Source: Desulfovibrio sp. (GTDB lineage Bacteria; Desulfobacterota; Desulfovibrionia; Desulfovibrionales; Desulfovibrionaceae). From it: a stretch of DNA of 64,000 nt. Positions 9,137 through 18,404 of the stretch are shown in pieces. The translations under genes were made by a program, and so were the position numbers. The stretch is from positions 496,001 to 560,000 of the forward strand of contig JAQYWK010000003.1 in the NCBI GenBank assembly GCA_030145055.1, written 5' to 3'. The notes beneath the pieces are model-generated. The model had not been told where the DNA came from and did no database searches. It was given only the letters and a program-made list of their open reading frames with translations. Every line of letters begins with the position of its first letter. Within the stretch, counting starts at the first letter, position 1.

Positions 9137-10383
9137 AAAAAGACGAATCCACTTTTCCCAAAAGCATAACCAGACAGCAAGCTCTTGAAATAATTGCAAT
9201 ACAGCTTTCTCCCATAACGGATAAATCCATTCCGGTTGCTGACAGTTGCAACTGCGTCTCGGCTGAAACAATATTTTCTAGCATTTCCATGCCCGAGCAC
9301 GACCGCTCAGCCATGGACGGCTTCGCCATAGCAAGCGAATTGACCACCTCCGCATCAGAAGAATCTCCGATTTCTTTTACTGTTTCAGGAGAAGTCCGAC
9401 CTTCCCCCTCAAAAACAGGAGATTTAGATAAAATTTCTAACGGCCCAGAAAGATTTAGCGCCACAAAGATACTCACAGGTGGAATTGTCCCGGATCACAC
9501 GGACACAATTATCCCGTTTGAACATGTTTCAATTTCTAAGAATATAATCTCCGTGACTACTCCGGTAAAAAGCGGTGCGTTTATTCGCAAAACGGGGTCA
9601 GACATTCTTAATGCGGAAATTATTATTGCCGAAAATGAACTCATTTCAGCCTGCACAGCGGCTCTTTTAGCGTATACCGGGAAATATCACATCCGGGCCC
9701 GCGTAGCTCCATCCGTTGCTGTTCTCGCTGTAGGCAATGAACTTTGCGACCCGACTAAAACATGCGAAGCAGGGCTTATTCCCGCCGACAACCTTATTCT
9801 TGTTAAAGGTTTATGCGAATCTAATGGAACAGGACCAGTAAAAATTTCTCCCTGCGAAAATTCACCTGAAGCAATAGCCCAAGCAATCGAAGAAAACTCT
9901 GACTGCGACCTTATCATTACGACCGGCGGAACAGGACCAGGGAATAGAGATTTCGTTTTCAACTCCATATTCGACGGCGGTGGTGAACCATTATTCAAAG
10001 GGCTAACCATGCATCCAGCCAAATCAATTTTCGGATTTAAAATGAACAACACAGCGATAATTGGCCTTCCAGGACCACCAAACGCAGTCCATTTAGCCTT
10101 CCACGCGATAATAAAACCCGTCATAAATATTTTGCTCGGACAACCTGAAAAAATAGACACCACAGACGCAATCCTTGCAGACTCAATAAGAGGAAGTAAA
10201 GGACGCGAAAAGCTCATCCCATGCAGGTTGGAATCAGAAAAAGGCATAGTTAAAGCGATCCCTATCGATCACAGAAAAGTCTCTTCCCGAAGAGCAATGT
10301 GCATGGCGAACGCAATCATAATAAGCCCTGGCGGGTCAGACAAAACAACAGCTGGCAGCATTGTTGAAGTTCTCGCAATATAA
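9121..10383 (+). CDS. moeA: molybdopterin molybdenumtransferase MoeA
   Basis: Inserts molybdate into adenylated molybdopterin. Seen: the MoeA start layout (MPEHDRSAMDGFAIAS around 57-72, the conserved SAMDG loop), the nucleotide/MPT-binding domain with VAVLAVGNEL and ITTGGTGPGNRDF (around 265-280), PAKSIFGF, GLPGPPNAV, and a C-terminal beta domain. At 420 residues it is full length. It overlaps mobA by 16 bases and is followed by a strong bidirectional terminator. The pair is a compact molybdenum cofactor unit. Confidence 0.9.
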   Translation: MQQDIKKDESTFPKSITRQQALEIIAIQLSPITDKSIPVADSCNCVSAETIFSSISMPEHDRSAMDGFAIASELTTSASEESPISFTVSGEVRPSPSKTGDLDKISNGPERFSATKILTGGIVPDHTDTIIPFEHVSISKNIISVTTPVKSGAFIRKTGSDILNAEIIIAENELISACTAALLAYTGKYHIRARVAPSVAVLAVGNELCDPTKTCEAGLIPADNLILVKGLCESNGTGPVKISPCENSPEAIAQAIEENSDCDLIITTGGTGPGNRDFVFNSIFDGGGEPLFKGLTMHPAKSIFGFKMNNTAIIGLPGPPNAVHLAFHAIIKPVINILLGQPEKIDTTDAILADSIRGSKGREKLIPCRLESEKGIVKAIPIDHRKVSSRRAMCMANAIIISPGGSDKTTAGSIVEVLAI

Positions 10384-10455
10384 TAGACTAGGTGTACTCA
10401 TCAGGACAAGAACGCACACAGCAGACCATCAGTACGAGCCTATGTAGAAAACAAA

Positions 10456-10487
10456 AAAAGGGATGACCATTAATGGTCATCCCTTTT
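10456..10487. terminator. bidirectional terminator between moeA and the DnaA-like gene
   Basis: Perfect 32-base palindrome (16-base arms, core GGGATGACCATT/AATGGTCATCCC) with A-run on the left and T-run on the right. It can end both the plus-strand moeA unit and the minus-strand DnaA-like gene. Confidence 0.85.
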
Positions 10488-10509
10488 AAAATTTTATCAA
10501 AATAAAATA

Positions 10510-11214
10510 TTAATCTTTACGAAATAATCTCAGCAAAAGCTCATCCAAATCCTCACCGTTATCAACGGCAAAAGAAATTTCCCTCTCCAATTCTGCAGCC
10601 CCGAGCTTAACTTCGGACACAGTGCAGTCCATATTAAGAGCTACCTCTTCGGGCGGAATCTCATAGCGAAAGCAGAGATAATACAGAGCGCGTCTAGCCA
10701 GTTCGGCATGCTCAGTTTCCTGTACCATTATCTCTCTGAAATCCACGGAAAAAGCTTCTAAAACGGCGTCTAAGATTGCATCAAAACTCTGGTCTTCGAG
10801 AAATAAATCAGGCTCTTCAGTCAAGCCCGGATGTTCTCTCTTCTCAATTTGCATTACAACAGTGCGCGTGCGGACAAGATCCCGCAAACGATTAATACAT
10901 TCAACGATATCATCAACAGCGTAGTAAGCCGTGACGTCCGTTAAAAATTCTCGCGCGTCAGGTTCACCTTTTGCATCTACACTTACGGCAATCGAGATAT
11001 CAACGTCTTCATCAAGAACTTCCCGCGCAGCATCTTTAATAGTGCTAAGCAGATGCTCTTCCACCCAGTTCATAACAAATTCACTAGGCGCAGTGATTTG
11101 AACCACACCATCTTCATAATTTGCGGATAAGGGATCGACCCATACCCGGACCAAAATCGGATTAATGCGAATTCGTAATTTCTTTTTAATGGAATGCCAC
11201 AAATCGGAATTCAT
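10510..11214 (-). CDS. DnaA-like protein: domain I plus domain-IV-like helices, no AAA+ domain
   Basis: 234 residues. Residues 1-75 match DnaA domain I (LWHSIKKKL, NPILVRVWVDPL, APSEFVMNWVEEHLL), closely paralleling the start of the DnaA encoded next to it (NPGLFKVWIKPL, APNEFVAAWVRDRL). Residues 135-215 resemble DnaA domain IV (AILDAVLEAFSVDFREIM, ARRALYYLCFRY), but the GRxHSTV DNA-contact signature is replaced by NMDCTVSEVKLG. There is no Walker A or B motif. Domain I binds helicase and regulators and self-associates in DnaA, so a modulator of initiation is a reasonable inference, not shown. It lies 326 bases downstream of dnaA on the same strand. Confidence 0.7.
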   Translation of the reverse strand: MNSDLWHSIKKKLRIRINPILVRVWVDPLSANYEDGVVQITAPSEFVMNWVEEHLLSTIKDAAREVLDEDVDISIAVSVDAKGEPDAREFLTDVTAYYAVDDIVECINRLRDLVRTRTVVMQIEKREHPGLTEEPDLFLEDQSFDAILDAVLEAFSVDFREIMVQETEHAELARRALYYLCFRYEIPPEEVALNMDCTVSEVKLGAAELEREISFAVDNGEDLDELLLRLFRKD

Positions 11215-11480
11215 TTCCTATCCCTGGAAGTTTGTCCCGGTTGAAATAAAAAAGGCCAAGATTCGACAAATCAAAACTGGATGCAATCATTATACTTTAA
11301 GCTCCAAAAGTGCAAACAGGTTATAGTCTCCACCCCAAAACAGGAGTAGAGACATATAACCAACTTTTTACATTGAATAAATAAAAGTACTAAGACACAA
11401 GATAGTCCAATTACGTAAAACTCAAAAGAACATAAGCATACAAATAAATTGAAATAACAAAATAAGTACAAAATGCATTG

Positions 11481-11489
11481 TTATGCACA
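11481..11489 (+). promoter_or_regulatory. consensus DnaA box in the dnaA/DnaA-like intergenic region
   Basis: TTATGCACA fits the TTATNCACA DnaA-box consensus exactly. It lies in the 326-base AT-rich gap (11215-11540) between the stop of dnaA and the start of the DnaA-like gene, overlapping a short inverted repeat TGCAT-TGTT-ATGCA. No ORF is convincing in this gap. It could give DnaA control of the downstream gene. Confidence 0.5.
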
Positions 11490-11540
11490 ATTTCCTATCC
11501 CGTCAGTACAACCTGCTTGTCAGGTCTGCTTAAGGCTATT

Positions 11541-12890
11541 TTAAGGAGTCAAACGAGCGACTGTATCCTGCAACTGCCTTCCGAGAGGAGTTTGCAGAGA
11601 AATTTCCCGTTCTATATTTGTGATACCTTTGATAACTGTGGAATGTCTGCGTCCGAGTCTTACACCAATATCTTTCAAAGAAAGTACCGTGTGTTTACGG
11701 GCGAGAAAGAAGGCGGTATTTCTAGCAAGAACAATTTGACGCTTCCTACTCTTGGAGCGAAGCTGATCCGCAGAAAGCTCATAAGAGCGGCAGATATGCT
11801 CAACGATTGAATCGTAACTTGGGTTAATGTTTTTAACTGAATAATTTTCAAGAACCTGCCATGCTAAATCCTGCGTCAAATTTTTATTGAGCAGTCTCGC
11901 TTTCAGTACAAGGTTCTGCAAACAGCTTTCAAGCTGCCTTACATCGGTTGTAATTCGGTCAGCAAGGAGACTTGAGATAGAATCCGGCACCTGAGTACCA
12001 AGCTTGATTGCTTTGCTCTGTACGATGCGTTTTCTAGTTTCAAAATCAGGAGTGGCAATTACCGCTAAAAGCCCGGAGCAAAACCGTGAAACAAGCTGAG
12101 GGTCAACTTTTTCAAGTTCGCGAGGCAAAAAAGAACTAGTCATAACAACTTTGGAGCCGCGCAACTGCAAACTTTTCAAAGTTTCAAGAATTTCGTCCTG
12201 CATTTTGTGTTTACCCTGAAAGAAATGAACATCTTCAAGAAGCAAACAGTCAACATTTTCACGAAATTCAGATTTAAAACGTGATATTTCACCGGATTTT
12301 AGAGCCATAACCATTCTATTTGCAAACTCTTCGGCAGTAAGACAAGCAATGGATACGTGCTTTTTATTGCTTGAAGCACAAAGTCCCTTACCTATAGAAT
12401 GAAGCAAGTGAGTTTTTCCTAGTCCGGGTGTGGAGCTAAGGAAAAGCTGATCACCGGGTAAAGAATTGTCGCATAACGATTGCGACGCTGCACACGCCAG
12501 TTGGTTAGAATCACCGACAACAAAGTCATCAAATGAAAACCGCCAGCGGGGCATTTTAGAAGTTACAGCTGGACGCATCATGGGTAACCCCATGCTCGTC
12601 TGCACCTGTCTTGATGCTCTAGGCTTAATAAGTCCGGCGGGCTTATCCGCGGCTTTATTCACGCCTACAACAATCTTAGGACAAGTCCCTAGGACCTGAG
12701 TCCCGGCTTCAGTAATATTATCTATAAGACGGTCTCTAACCCATGCAGCAACAAATTCATTAGGAGCGTAAAGCTTAATGGAGTTATTGCTGACCTCAGC
12801 GGTCAAAGGTTTGATCCAAACCTTGAATAGACCGGGGTTTAGCCCTTTCTCAAGAAAATTTAAAATTTTGTTCCAGCTGTCTGTCATCAT
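11541..12890 (-). CDS. dnaA: chromosomal replication initiator DnaA (divergent form)
   Basis: Initiator ATPase that binds DnaA boxes and opens origins. Seen: domain I (WNKILNFLEKGLNPGLFKVW), a proline/lysine linker, AAA+ domain III starting FSFDDFVVGDSNQLA, Walker A read as STPGLGKTH (canonical GGVGLGKTH has G first), Walker B LLLEDVHFFQGK, SRF arginine-finger region, and domain IV with the signature GRRHSTVIKGI. The start is uncertain: Met-Met at 12890/12887 fits the family best, while an ATG at 12920 is in frame; neither has a strong Shine-Dalgarno. dnaN does not follow, so this may be a second DnaA rather than the gene of the classic dnaA-dnaN-gyrB cluster. Confidence 0.88.
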   Translation of the reverse strand: MMTDSWNKILNFLEKGLNPGLFKVWIKPLTAEVSNNSIKLYAPNEFVAAWVRDRLIDNITEAGTQVLGTCPKIVVGVNKAADKPAGLIKPRASRQVQTSMGLPMMRPAVTSKMPRWRFSFDDFVVGDSNQLACAASQSLCDNSLPGDQLFLSSTPGLGKTHLLHSIGKGLCASSNKKHVSIACLTAEEFANRMVMALKSGEISRFKSEFRENVDCLLLEDVHFFQGKHKMQDEILETLKSLQLRGSKVVMTSSFLPRELEKVDPQLVSRFCSGLLAVIATPDFETRKRIVQSKAIKLGTQVPDSISSLLADRITTDVRQLESCLQNLVLKARLLNKNLTQDLAWQVLENYSVKNINPSYDSIVEHICRSYELSADQLRSKSRKRQIVLARNTAFFLARKHTVLSLKDIGVRLGRRHSTVIKGITNIEREISLQTPLGRQLQDTVARLTP

Positions 12891-12920
12891 GGAGCGATAA
12901 CTAAGACAAACTGCAAGCAT

Positions 12921-13809
12921 CTATCAACTCGCAATAGACCTCTGACCAGCGGATGTTCCCTACTTCTTTCTCTACAGGTTAAACACCTAAATTATAAAGG
13001 CTTTCTCTTAACTCAAGTGTTTATGCTTTGATATTAGTATTTACGGAAACCCACGATTTCCAATGGTTCCCGAGTGTCAACTGGAATTTTTTAAACACAT
13101 GTTGAAAACTTTTTCCACACTCATTAAACGCAATTACTTCGTTTTTCAAAGAATTTCGAGATATCTCTCACTGGACAGTTAATATCGTCCCATTATTAAC
13201 TTTACAAACTTTCACCGAAATTTTTAATTTCAACGATATAAACATCTGTTTTAATGAGATTTATTTTCTATAACGACGATCTTGAACCACACTTATAAAA
13301 AAACTACTTTAAATAATAATCTCTAAAACCCCCTAAAACAAAGGGCTAGCCGCTATCAACATTTAGAACATTCCGTAAGTATCTAATTTAATTAATATTA
13401 AGATCTCTTGACTTTAATAGAGATAGGCAAATCAAAGGATGAGAGGCTTTTAGGTATCAAACAAAATATTGAAAAGTTTTCAAAGTTTTTTTAACTTTCT
13501 AAAGTTATATTTAGCACAATCTATTTCCCCATTCATTCAGTGTGAATTATTGAACAAATTTGGCAATAACTTACTAAAAAAAGTCTAGAAAAATATCTGC
13601 TGAGATACAAAATATTTATAAAAACAAATAATACAAACATTTCACAGAACTTCAAGACTCATATCAACGTGAGCAAGTCTCCACTACCGCCCCCAAAACG
13701 CAGTTATCCCTTAAAATAAGCAAAAAAAGGCAATTACAGGAAGAAAATGCATCCCAACGTAATAATCTCAATCTAAAATAACTAAAAAAACTTATCTGCG
13801 ACAAGAAAA
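12921..13809. other. AT-rich non-coding region upstream of dnaA, candidate origin or DnaA-regulated region
   Basis: About 0.9 kb without a plausible gene, strongly AT-rich. A 29-base cluster holds TTAAACACA (13091-13099, one mismatch to TTWTNCACA), TGTTGAAAA (13100-13108, reverse box with one mismatch) and TTTTCCACA (13111-13119, full match). A further one-mismatch reverse site TGTGAATTA is at 13541-13549. AT tracts such as 13460-13520 could serve as unwinding elements. Origins often lie beside dnaA, but no GC-skew test could be done, and autoregulation of dnaA would explain the same sites. Confidence 0.4.
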
Positions 13810-13841
13810 AAAAATCTGCCCAGAACTCTGGGCAGATTTTT
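13810..13841 (-). terminator. rho-independent terminator after thyX
   Basis: 14-base arms (core TCTGCCCAG/CTGGGCAGA, loop AACT) followed on the minus strand by a long T-run. It lies 113 bases downstream of the thyX stop. Confidence 0.85.
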
Positions 13842-13954
13842 CACTAAAAAGCAGTCATATAGAAAAGAAAAAAACATAATACCCAAAACCACAACGGAAT
13901 ATCGAGACCATTCTAAACAGAATGCCCCTTGAGCATGCTATATATAATGTAGAG

Positions 13955-14698
13955 CTATTTTCTTGCAATCAGCTCCTTAAGCGTAGGATATTTGCCGCAG
14001 GCAAATCTTTCAGCCTCAGGACAATAACCCAGCTGTTCACACTTAGCCCCACCATGTCTGAATATTGCGGGTAGACTTTCCTTACATAACTGAAGCATCT
14101 TATCCGCCATAATACGGACTTCCCATTGTGCCCTCTGGCAACAACGCAGATGAAAGAAGTGCATAAGCGAACGGCAATTCATTGTAACTACAATTTTTGT
14201 TTCAGCAGCCTGAGGAAGAACAAATCTAGCATCTTCATTGGCTTTAGATTCACGCCCGGCGTCAACAAGAATATCTCTAAGATCCTTATATGCAGATCCT
14301 ACTTCTTCCATAAACTGCTCAAAGCGCGCTCTAGCTTCGGGAATCTTCTTTATGGCTGGAGGAATGATATAATCCATATCGCTCTCAGTAACGTACCGCT
14401 GACTCTGCTGAGAATAGGAAGCAATGCGGTGCCGGACAATCTGATGAGAGCAAGCTCTTGAGATTCCCTCAATGGCAAAAGTAAAGCTCACGTGCTCAAT
14501 CGGGCTATCGTGACCAGACTCTAGAATAGTAGAAACAAAACTATCCTGTTTCTCTTTTGCAATCTCCCCGCTCACTAGCTTAGGCCACATATCCGCAGAA
14601 AAACCTGCGTAATAGCATTGCCTGAACGATGCATAAATCAGTTCAAGGGCATTAGGGGTCATTGATAACAATTCTACTCGCAAATCTTTCTCTGGCAT
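13955..14698 (-). CDS. thyX: flavin-dependent thymidylate synthase ThyX
   Basis: Makes dTMP from dUMP with methylene-tetrahydrofolate and FADH2. Seen: the ThyX motif RHRIASYSQQSQRY (RHRxxSxxxxSxRY), CSHQIVRHR just before it, and substrate-binding ESGHDSPIEHVSFTF. 247 residues from the chosen ATG at 14698, which has GGAGGAGTG just upstream. The open frame continues 57 codons further up (to 14869), but that extension has no Shine-Dalgarno and is unlike the family. Single gene followed by its own terminator; it is divergent from typA. Confidence 0.93.
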   Translation of the reverse strand: MPEKDLRVELLSMTPNALELIYASFRQCYYAGFSADMWPKLVSGEIAKEKQDSFVSTILESGHDSPIEHVSFTFAIEGISRACSHQIVRHRIASYSQQSQRYVTESDMDYIIPPAIKKIPEARARFEQFMEEVGSAYKDLRDILVDAGRESKANEDARFVLPQAAETKIVVTMNCRSLMHFFHLRCCQRAQWEVRIMADKMLQLCKESLPAIFRHGGAKCEQLGYCPEAERFACGKYPTLKELIARK

Positions 14699-15046
14699 GT
14701 CACTCCTCCAAGTTAAGCTTGTCATAAAGTAAAAGGCTCTGCGCCGCAAGACCACAAGCCAAGCTCCTTTGCGAATTAAATTTTCGAAGGAAGAGGTCTC
14801 CTCACAAACGTACTGTTTATGGCTAATAACAGTTAAATACATTAACCATAAAATCAAGATGTTACACATATCTATGTTTTTTTATATTTTTTTTGCTTGC
14901 TACTTACCGTAATATACCCTAACTAACCACGTCTTATCGACCCTAATCTATAAAACAACCGTCCGCTAAGCTTCCGCAACCTTAATTAATACTGCGCCCC
15001 CTAACTGGGACGCATGGTTTGCACGGGCCGCGCGCCGGAGGAACCC
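14699..15046. other. divergent intergenic region thyX/typA
   Basis: 348 bases expected to hold both promoters. AT-rich around 14875-14900 and more GC-rich just before typA (15020-15041). No -35/-10 pair stands out and no riboswitch motif was recognised. Confidence 0.35.
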
Positions 15047-16888
15047 GTGACTAAACTTACTATTAATAATAAAATCAGAAATATCGCTATAATAGCGCAC
15101 GTTGACCATGGTAAAACAACATTGGTTGACGGTATGTTCAAGCAAAGCGGACTTTTCCGCGAAGGCCAGAAAGTCGATGACAGAGTCATGGACAGCATGG
15201 ACCTTGAGCGCGAACGCGGAATTACCATTGCAGCCAAAAACTGTGCGGTTAACTGGAAAGGCACAAAAGTTAACGTCATCGACACCCCCGGCCATGCCGA
15301 CTTTGGTGGAGAAGTTGAACGTTCCCTTAGCATGGCTGATGGAGCAATCCTTCTAGTTGATGCTTCTGAAGGCCCACTGCCACAGACAAGATTCGTACTG
15401 AAAAAAGCTCTCGAAGCTGGCCTAAAAGTCATCGTTGTTGTCAACAAGATCGACCGCTCTGATGCCCGCCCTGAAGAAGTTCTCGACGAAATTTACGACC
15501 TCTTCATCGACCTTGATGCAAACGAAGAGCAGCTTGAATTCCCTGTCATGTACGCAATCGGCAGAGACGGAATTGCTCAGCACACTCTCGAAGAAAAAGG
15601 TGAAAACCTTCATCCTCTTATGGATATGGTTATCAAACATATTCCAGGACCTTCCTACGATGCAGATGAACCTTTCCAGATGCTTGTTTCCGACCTCGGA
15701 TACTCCGACTACCTCGGACGTCTCGCAATTGGTAAAGTAATTCACGGTTCCACGAAACAAGTTGAACCTCTCGTTCGTATTGATGAAAATGGAGATGTTG
15801 TTTCTCTTAAACTTACCAAAGTACAGACATACGACGGTGTGACTTTCCACGAAACAGATGTCGCCAACCCAGGTGATATCGTAGTTGTTTCCGGCCTCGA
15901 CGAAGTCACCATCGGTGACACTATCTGTACAAGAGAAGCTCCTAAAGCTCTTCCAAGAATCACTGTTGATGAACCAACTGTATCCATGAGCTTCGGAATT
16001 AATACTTCCCCAATGGCTGGCCTTGAAGGCAAGCTCGTTCAGTCTTCTAAAATTCGTGAAAGACTCGAAAAAGAAACACTACTGAACGTTGCCATTAAAA
16101 TCGAAGAAAGCGAATACAGAGATAGTTTCACAGTTAAAGGACGCGGCGAATTTCAGCTTGCTATCCTAATTGAAACAATGCGCCGTGAAGGCTTTGAGTT
16201 GACCATCGGAAGACCTCAAGTTATCTACAAAAAAGTAGACGGTAAGAAGCTTGAGCCAATGGAACAGATTTTCATCGATTGTGAAGACGCATTCATGGGC
16301 GTTGTAACCGAAAAACTTTCTTCCAGAAAAGCAAAAATGAACAACCTCGTTAATAACGGTAAAGGCCGTGTTCGCATGGAATTTTCCGCGCCATCACGTT
16401 CACTTATCGGTTACCGAGATGAGTTCCTCACTGACACTAAAGGAACTGGAATCATGAATACTCTATTCGCCGGCTACGACGATTACAGAGGTGATTTCCC
16501 TTCACGTTACACAGGTTCTCTTGTTTCTGACCGCGCAGGTAAAGGAGTAGCATACGCTATATTCAACCTTGAGCCTCGCGGCGAAATGTTCGTAAGACCT
16601 GGTGATCCTGTATACGAAGGAATGATTGTAGGTGAGCACAACAAGGATACTGATATCAATATCAATCCTACTAAAGAGAAAAAGCTCACCAACATGCGCG
16701 CATCCGGTAAAGATGAAGCTGTCATTCTTACTCCATGCAGACCCATGTCTCTTGAAAGAGCAATGCATTTCATCACTGATGATGAATTGATCGAAGTAAC
16801 ACCTGAGTCTATCAGAATTCGTAAAGCAGAGCTCTCCAATGCGAAACGCCACATGTCTCGCGGTAAAGAACTGAAGAAAAAGAAATAG
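15047..16888 (+). CDS. typA: ribosome-binding translational GTPase TypA/BipA
   Basis: GTPase of the EF-G/LepA superfamily that acts on the ribosome in assembly and stress. Seen: G1 AHVDHGKTT, G2/switch RERGITI, G3 DTPGHADFGGEV, G4 NKID, domain II, an EF-G-like domain V, and the BipA-specific C-terminal region (SLIGYRDEFLTDTKGTG, RGEMFVRPGDPVYEGMIVGE). 613 residues from GTG at 15047, six bases after GGAGG. An in-frame ATG at 15014 would place the Shine-Dalgarno inside the gene. Single gene with a strong terminator. Confidence 0.95.
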   Translation: MTKLTINNKIRNIAIIAHVDHGKTTLVDGMFKQSGLFREGQKVDDRVMDSMDLERERGITIAAKNCAVNWKGTKVNVIDTPGHADFGGEVERSLSMADGAILLVDASEGPLPQTRFVLKKALEAGLKVIVVVNKIDRSDARPEEVLDEIYDLFIDLDANEEQLEFPVMYAIGRDGIAQHTLEEKGENLHPLMDMVIKHIPGPSYDADEPFQMLVSDLGYSDYLGRLAIGKVIHGSTKQVEPLVRIDENGDVVSLKLTKVQTYDGVTFHETDVANPGDIVVVSGLDEVTIGDTICTREAPKALPRITVDEPTVSMSFGINTSPMAGLEGKLVQSSKIRERLEKETLLNVAIKIEESEYRDSFTVKGRGEFQLAILIETMRREGFELTIGRPQVIYKKVDGKKLEPMEQIFIDCEDAFMGVVTEKLSSRKAKMNNLVNNGKGRVRMEFSAPSRSLIGYRDEFLTDTKGTGIMNTLFAGYDDYRGDFPSRYTGSLVSDRAGKGVAYAIFNLEPRGEMFVRPGDPVYEGMIVGEHNKDTDININPTKEKKLTNMRASGKDEAVILTPCRPMSLERAMHFITDDELIEVTPESIRIRKAELSNAKRHMSRGKELKKKK

Positions 16889-16910
16889 TCAGCTTCCTAC
16901 TGAACTTATT

Positions 16911-16948
16911 AAAGCCTCTCGGACCACTGGTCTGAGAGGCTTTTTTTT
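16911..16948 (+). terminator. terminator after typA
   Basis: Stem AAAGCCTCTC..GAGAGGCTTT with inner GGACC/GGTC pairing, followed by eight T. It is 22 bases past the typA stop. Confidence 0.9.
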
Positions 16949-17068
16949 GTGCAAAACAGTATTATTCCTATAGCTACGGAGCGCTCTCTATAAACTTTCA
17001 TTGCCAAGCAAAGCTTCCTGCGCTACCTGACTTGCTTAAGAGCATATAATCCATTCAGGAGCAATAAA

Positions 17069-18079
17069 TTGGCTAAAAATAATATTTCAAACGAAGTTGT
17101 CCTTATATTTACCGGTGGCACGATCGGAATGAGCGAAAGCCCCGAAGCCGGGGGAGTTGTGCCCGACGACAATTTCAACAAATTACTTTCTGAAATCACT
17201 CCTGACGATAAAGATATCAAAATACGACCAGTACTCTGGTCAGATATTCCTAGCCCGCATATGTCTCCTGAGAAAATGTTTAAGCTGTCCCAAGATGTTG
17301 ATGCATATCTCACGGAAGATCAGGTTCTGGGCGCAGTAATTCTGCATGGAACTGACCTGATGGCAGAAACAGCGTACGCACTGGATCTCACAGTCAACTC
17401 CCCAAAACCAGTAATCCTGACCGGTGCCATGCGCTATTTCAATGAATCAGGCTATGACGGCATTCGCAATCTGGTGGATGCTGTCAGGGTCTGTCTGCTT
17501 CCGCCACCTGAAGGAACGGACGTCATCATCCAAATGGCCGACAAACTTTTTGCCGCCAAAAACGCCATCAAATCAAGTTCGTTGAATGTTGACCCGTTTA
17601 TCGGTCAGAACACAGGTAGAATCGGTTTCATCGCAGGAGAATCGGTAATTCTGACCCGCGCTAATTCGGGTAGACGACCTAGATTCACATTCCCAGTGAC
17701 AGGCGTAGATAACAACGTTCACCTCGTAGGCTGCCATCCGGGCATGAATTCGACAATACTCGAAAAATTATTGGAAACAGACGTAAAAGGAATAGTGCTT
17801 GAGGGATTCGGCGCGGGCAACACACCTCCGGAATTAGTGTCAGGCATCGAAAAGTGCTTAGAAGCTGGCGTTCATGTCATCCTATGTACAAGATGCGTAG
17901 AGGGCGGAGTCTGGCCCATTTATGCTTACAAAGGCGGCGCTGCTAATTTGAAGCAGAAAGGTGTAATCACAGCGGGTGGACTTTCCGCACTGAAAGCAAC
18001 CATTCTCCTGCAACTTTTGATCGGTAGCAATTGTCCCGCGGAGCAAATTAAAACTATTTTCGCAGAAGAAAGTGTTTAA
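17069..18079 (+). CDS. asparaginase (type I-like, cytoplasmic)
   Basis: Hydrolyses L-asparagine to aspartate and ammonia. Seen: first catalytic threonine in IFTGGTIGMSE, second in LHGTDLMAETAYAL, and the following TGAMRYFNESGYDG segment. No signal peptide, which points to the cytoplasmic form. The start is TTG at 17069, seven bases after AGGAG; no ATG fits before the first strand. 336 residues is family length. It stands convergent to azlCD, with one base between the stops. Glutaminase side activity is possible. Confidence 0.85.
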   Translation: MAKNNISNEVVLIFTGGTIGMSESPEAGGVVPDDNFNKLLSEITPDDKDIKIRPVLWSDIPSPHMSPEKMFKLSQDVDAYLTEDQVLGAVILHGTDLMAETAYALDLTVNSPKPVILTGAMRYFNESGYDGIRNLVDAVRVCLLPPPEGTDVIIQMADKLFAAKNAIKSSSLNVDPFIGQNTGRIGFIAGESVILTRANSGRRPRFTFPVTGVDNNVHLVGCHPGMNSTILEKLLETDVKGIVLEGFGAGNTPPELVSGIEKCLEAGVHVILCTRCVEGGVWPIYAYKGGAANLKQKGVITAGGLSALKATILLQLLIGSNCPAEQIKTIFAEESV

Positions 18080-18080
18080 C

Positions 18081-18404
18081 TTAAAAAAAGTATCGCACAG
18101 CGGCAACAAGCCCCATGCCGACGGCCACCGTTCCGAAAAAATTTCGTGTAAACATTGCTACAGCAAGGGTCGGAATGGCTACCCATAGATAAGTATTGTC
18201 GAACCCAAAATTAATCACACCTTCAGGCGCGAGAAGTGAAGGAACAAGCATTGCCGATAAAACCGCAGTAGGTACATATCCTAACCAGCGCACGACTATG
18301 GGCGGAAGTTCTCGCGAGCTAAGGGCCAGCACAGGCAGTACGCGCGGCACATAGGTTACAGCCATCATACCGATTATTATATAGAAAACTATTTCTTGGT
18401 CCAT
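18081..18404 (-). CDS. azlD: AzlD family small membrane subunit of a branched-chain amino acid exporter
   Basis: 107 residues with three to four hydrophobic spans, a proline-rich YVPRVLPVLAL segment and a VLVPSLLAPEG-like region typical of AzlD. It acts with AzlC as a two-subunit exporter of branched-chain amino acids or related compounds. Start at 18404 (MDQEIVF) after GGGGTGGC; the longer ORF start at 18458 lies deep in azlC. It overlaps the azlC end by 16 bases. Confidence 0.8.
   Translation of the reverse strand: MDQEIVFYIIIGMMAVTYVPRVLPVLALSSRELPPIVVRWLGYVPTAVLSAMLVPSLLAPEGVINFGFDNTYLWVAIPTLAVAMFTRNFFGTVAVGMGLVAAVRYFF

Noticed and set aside
9687-10247. 186-codon open frame antisense to moeA
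   Set aside because: Shadow of moeA codon bias; no start signal and unlikely composition.
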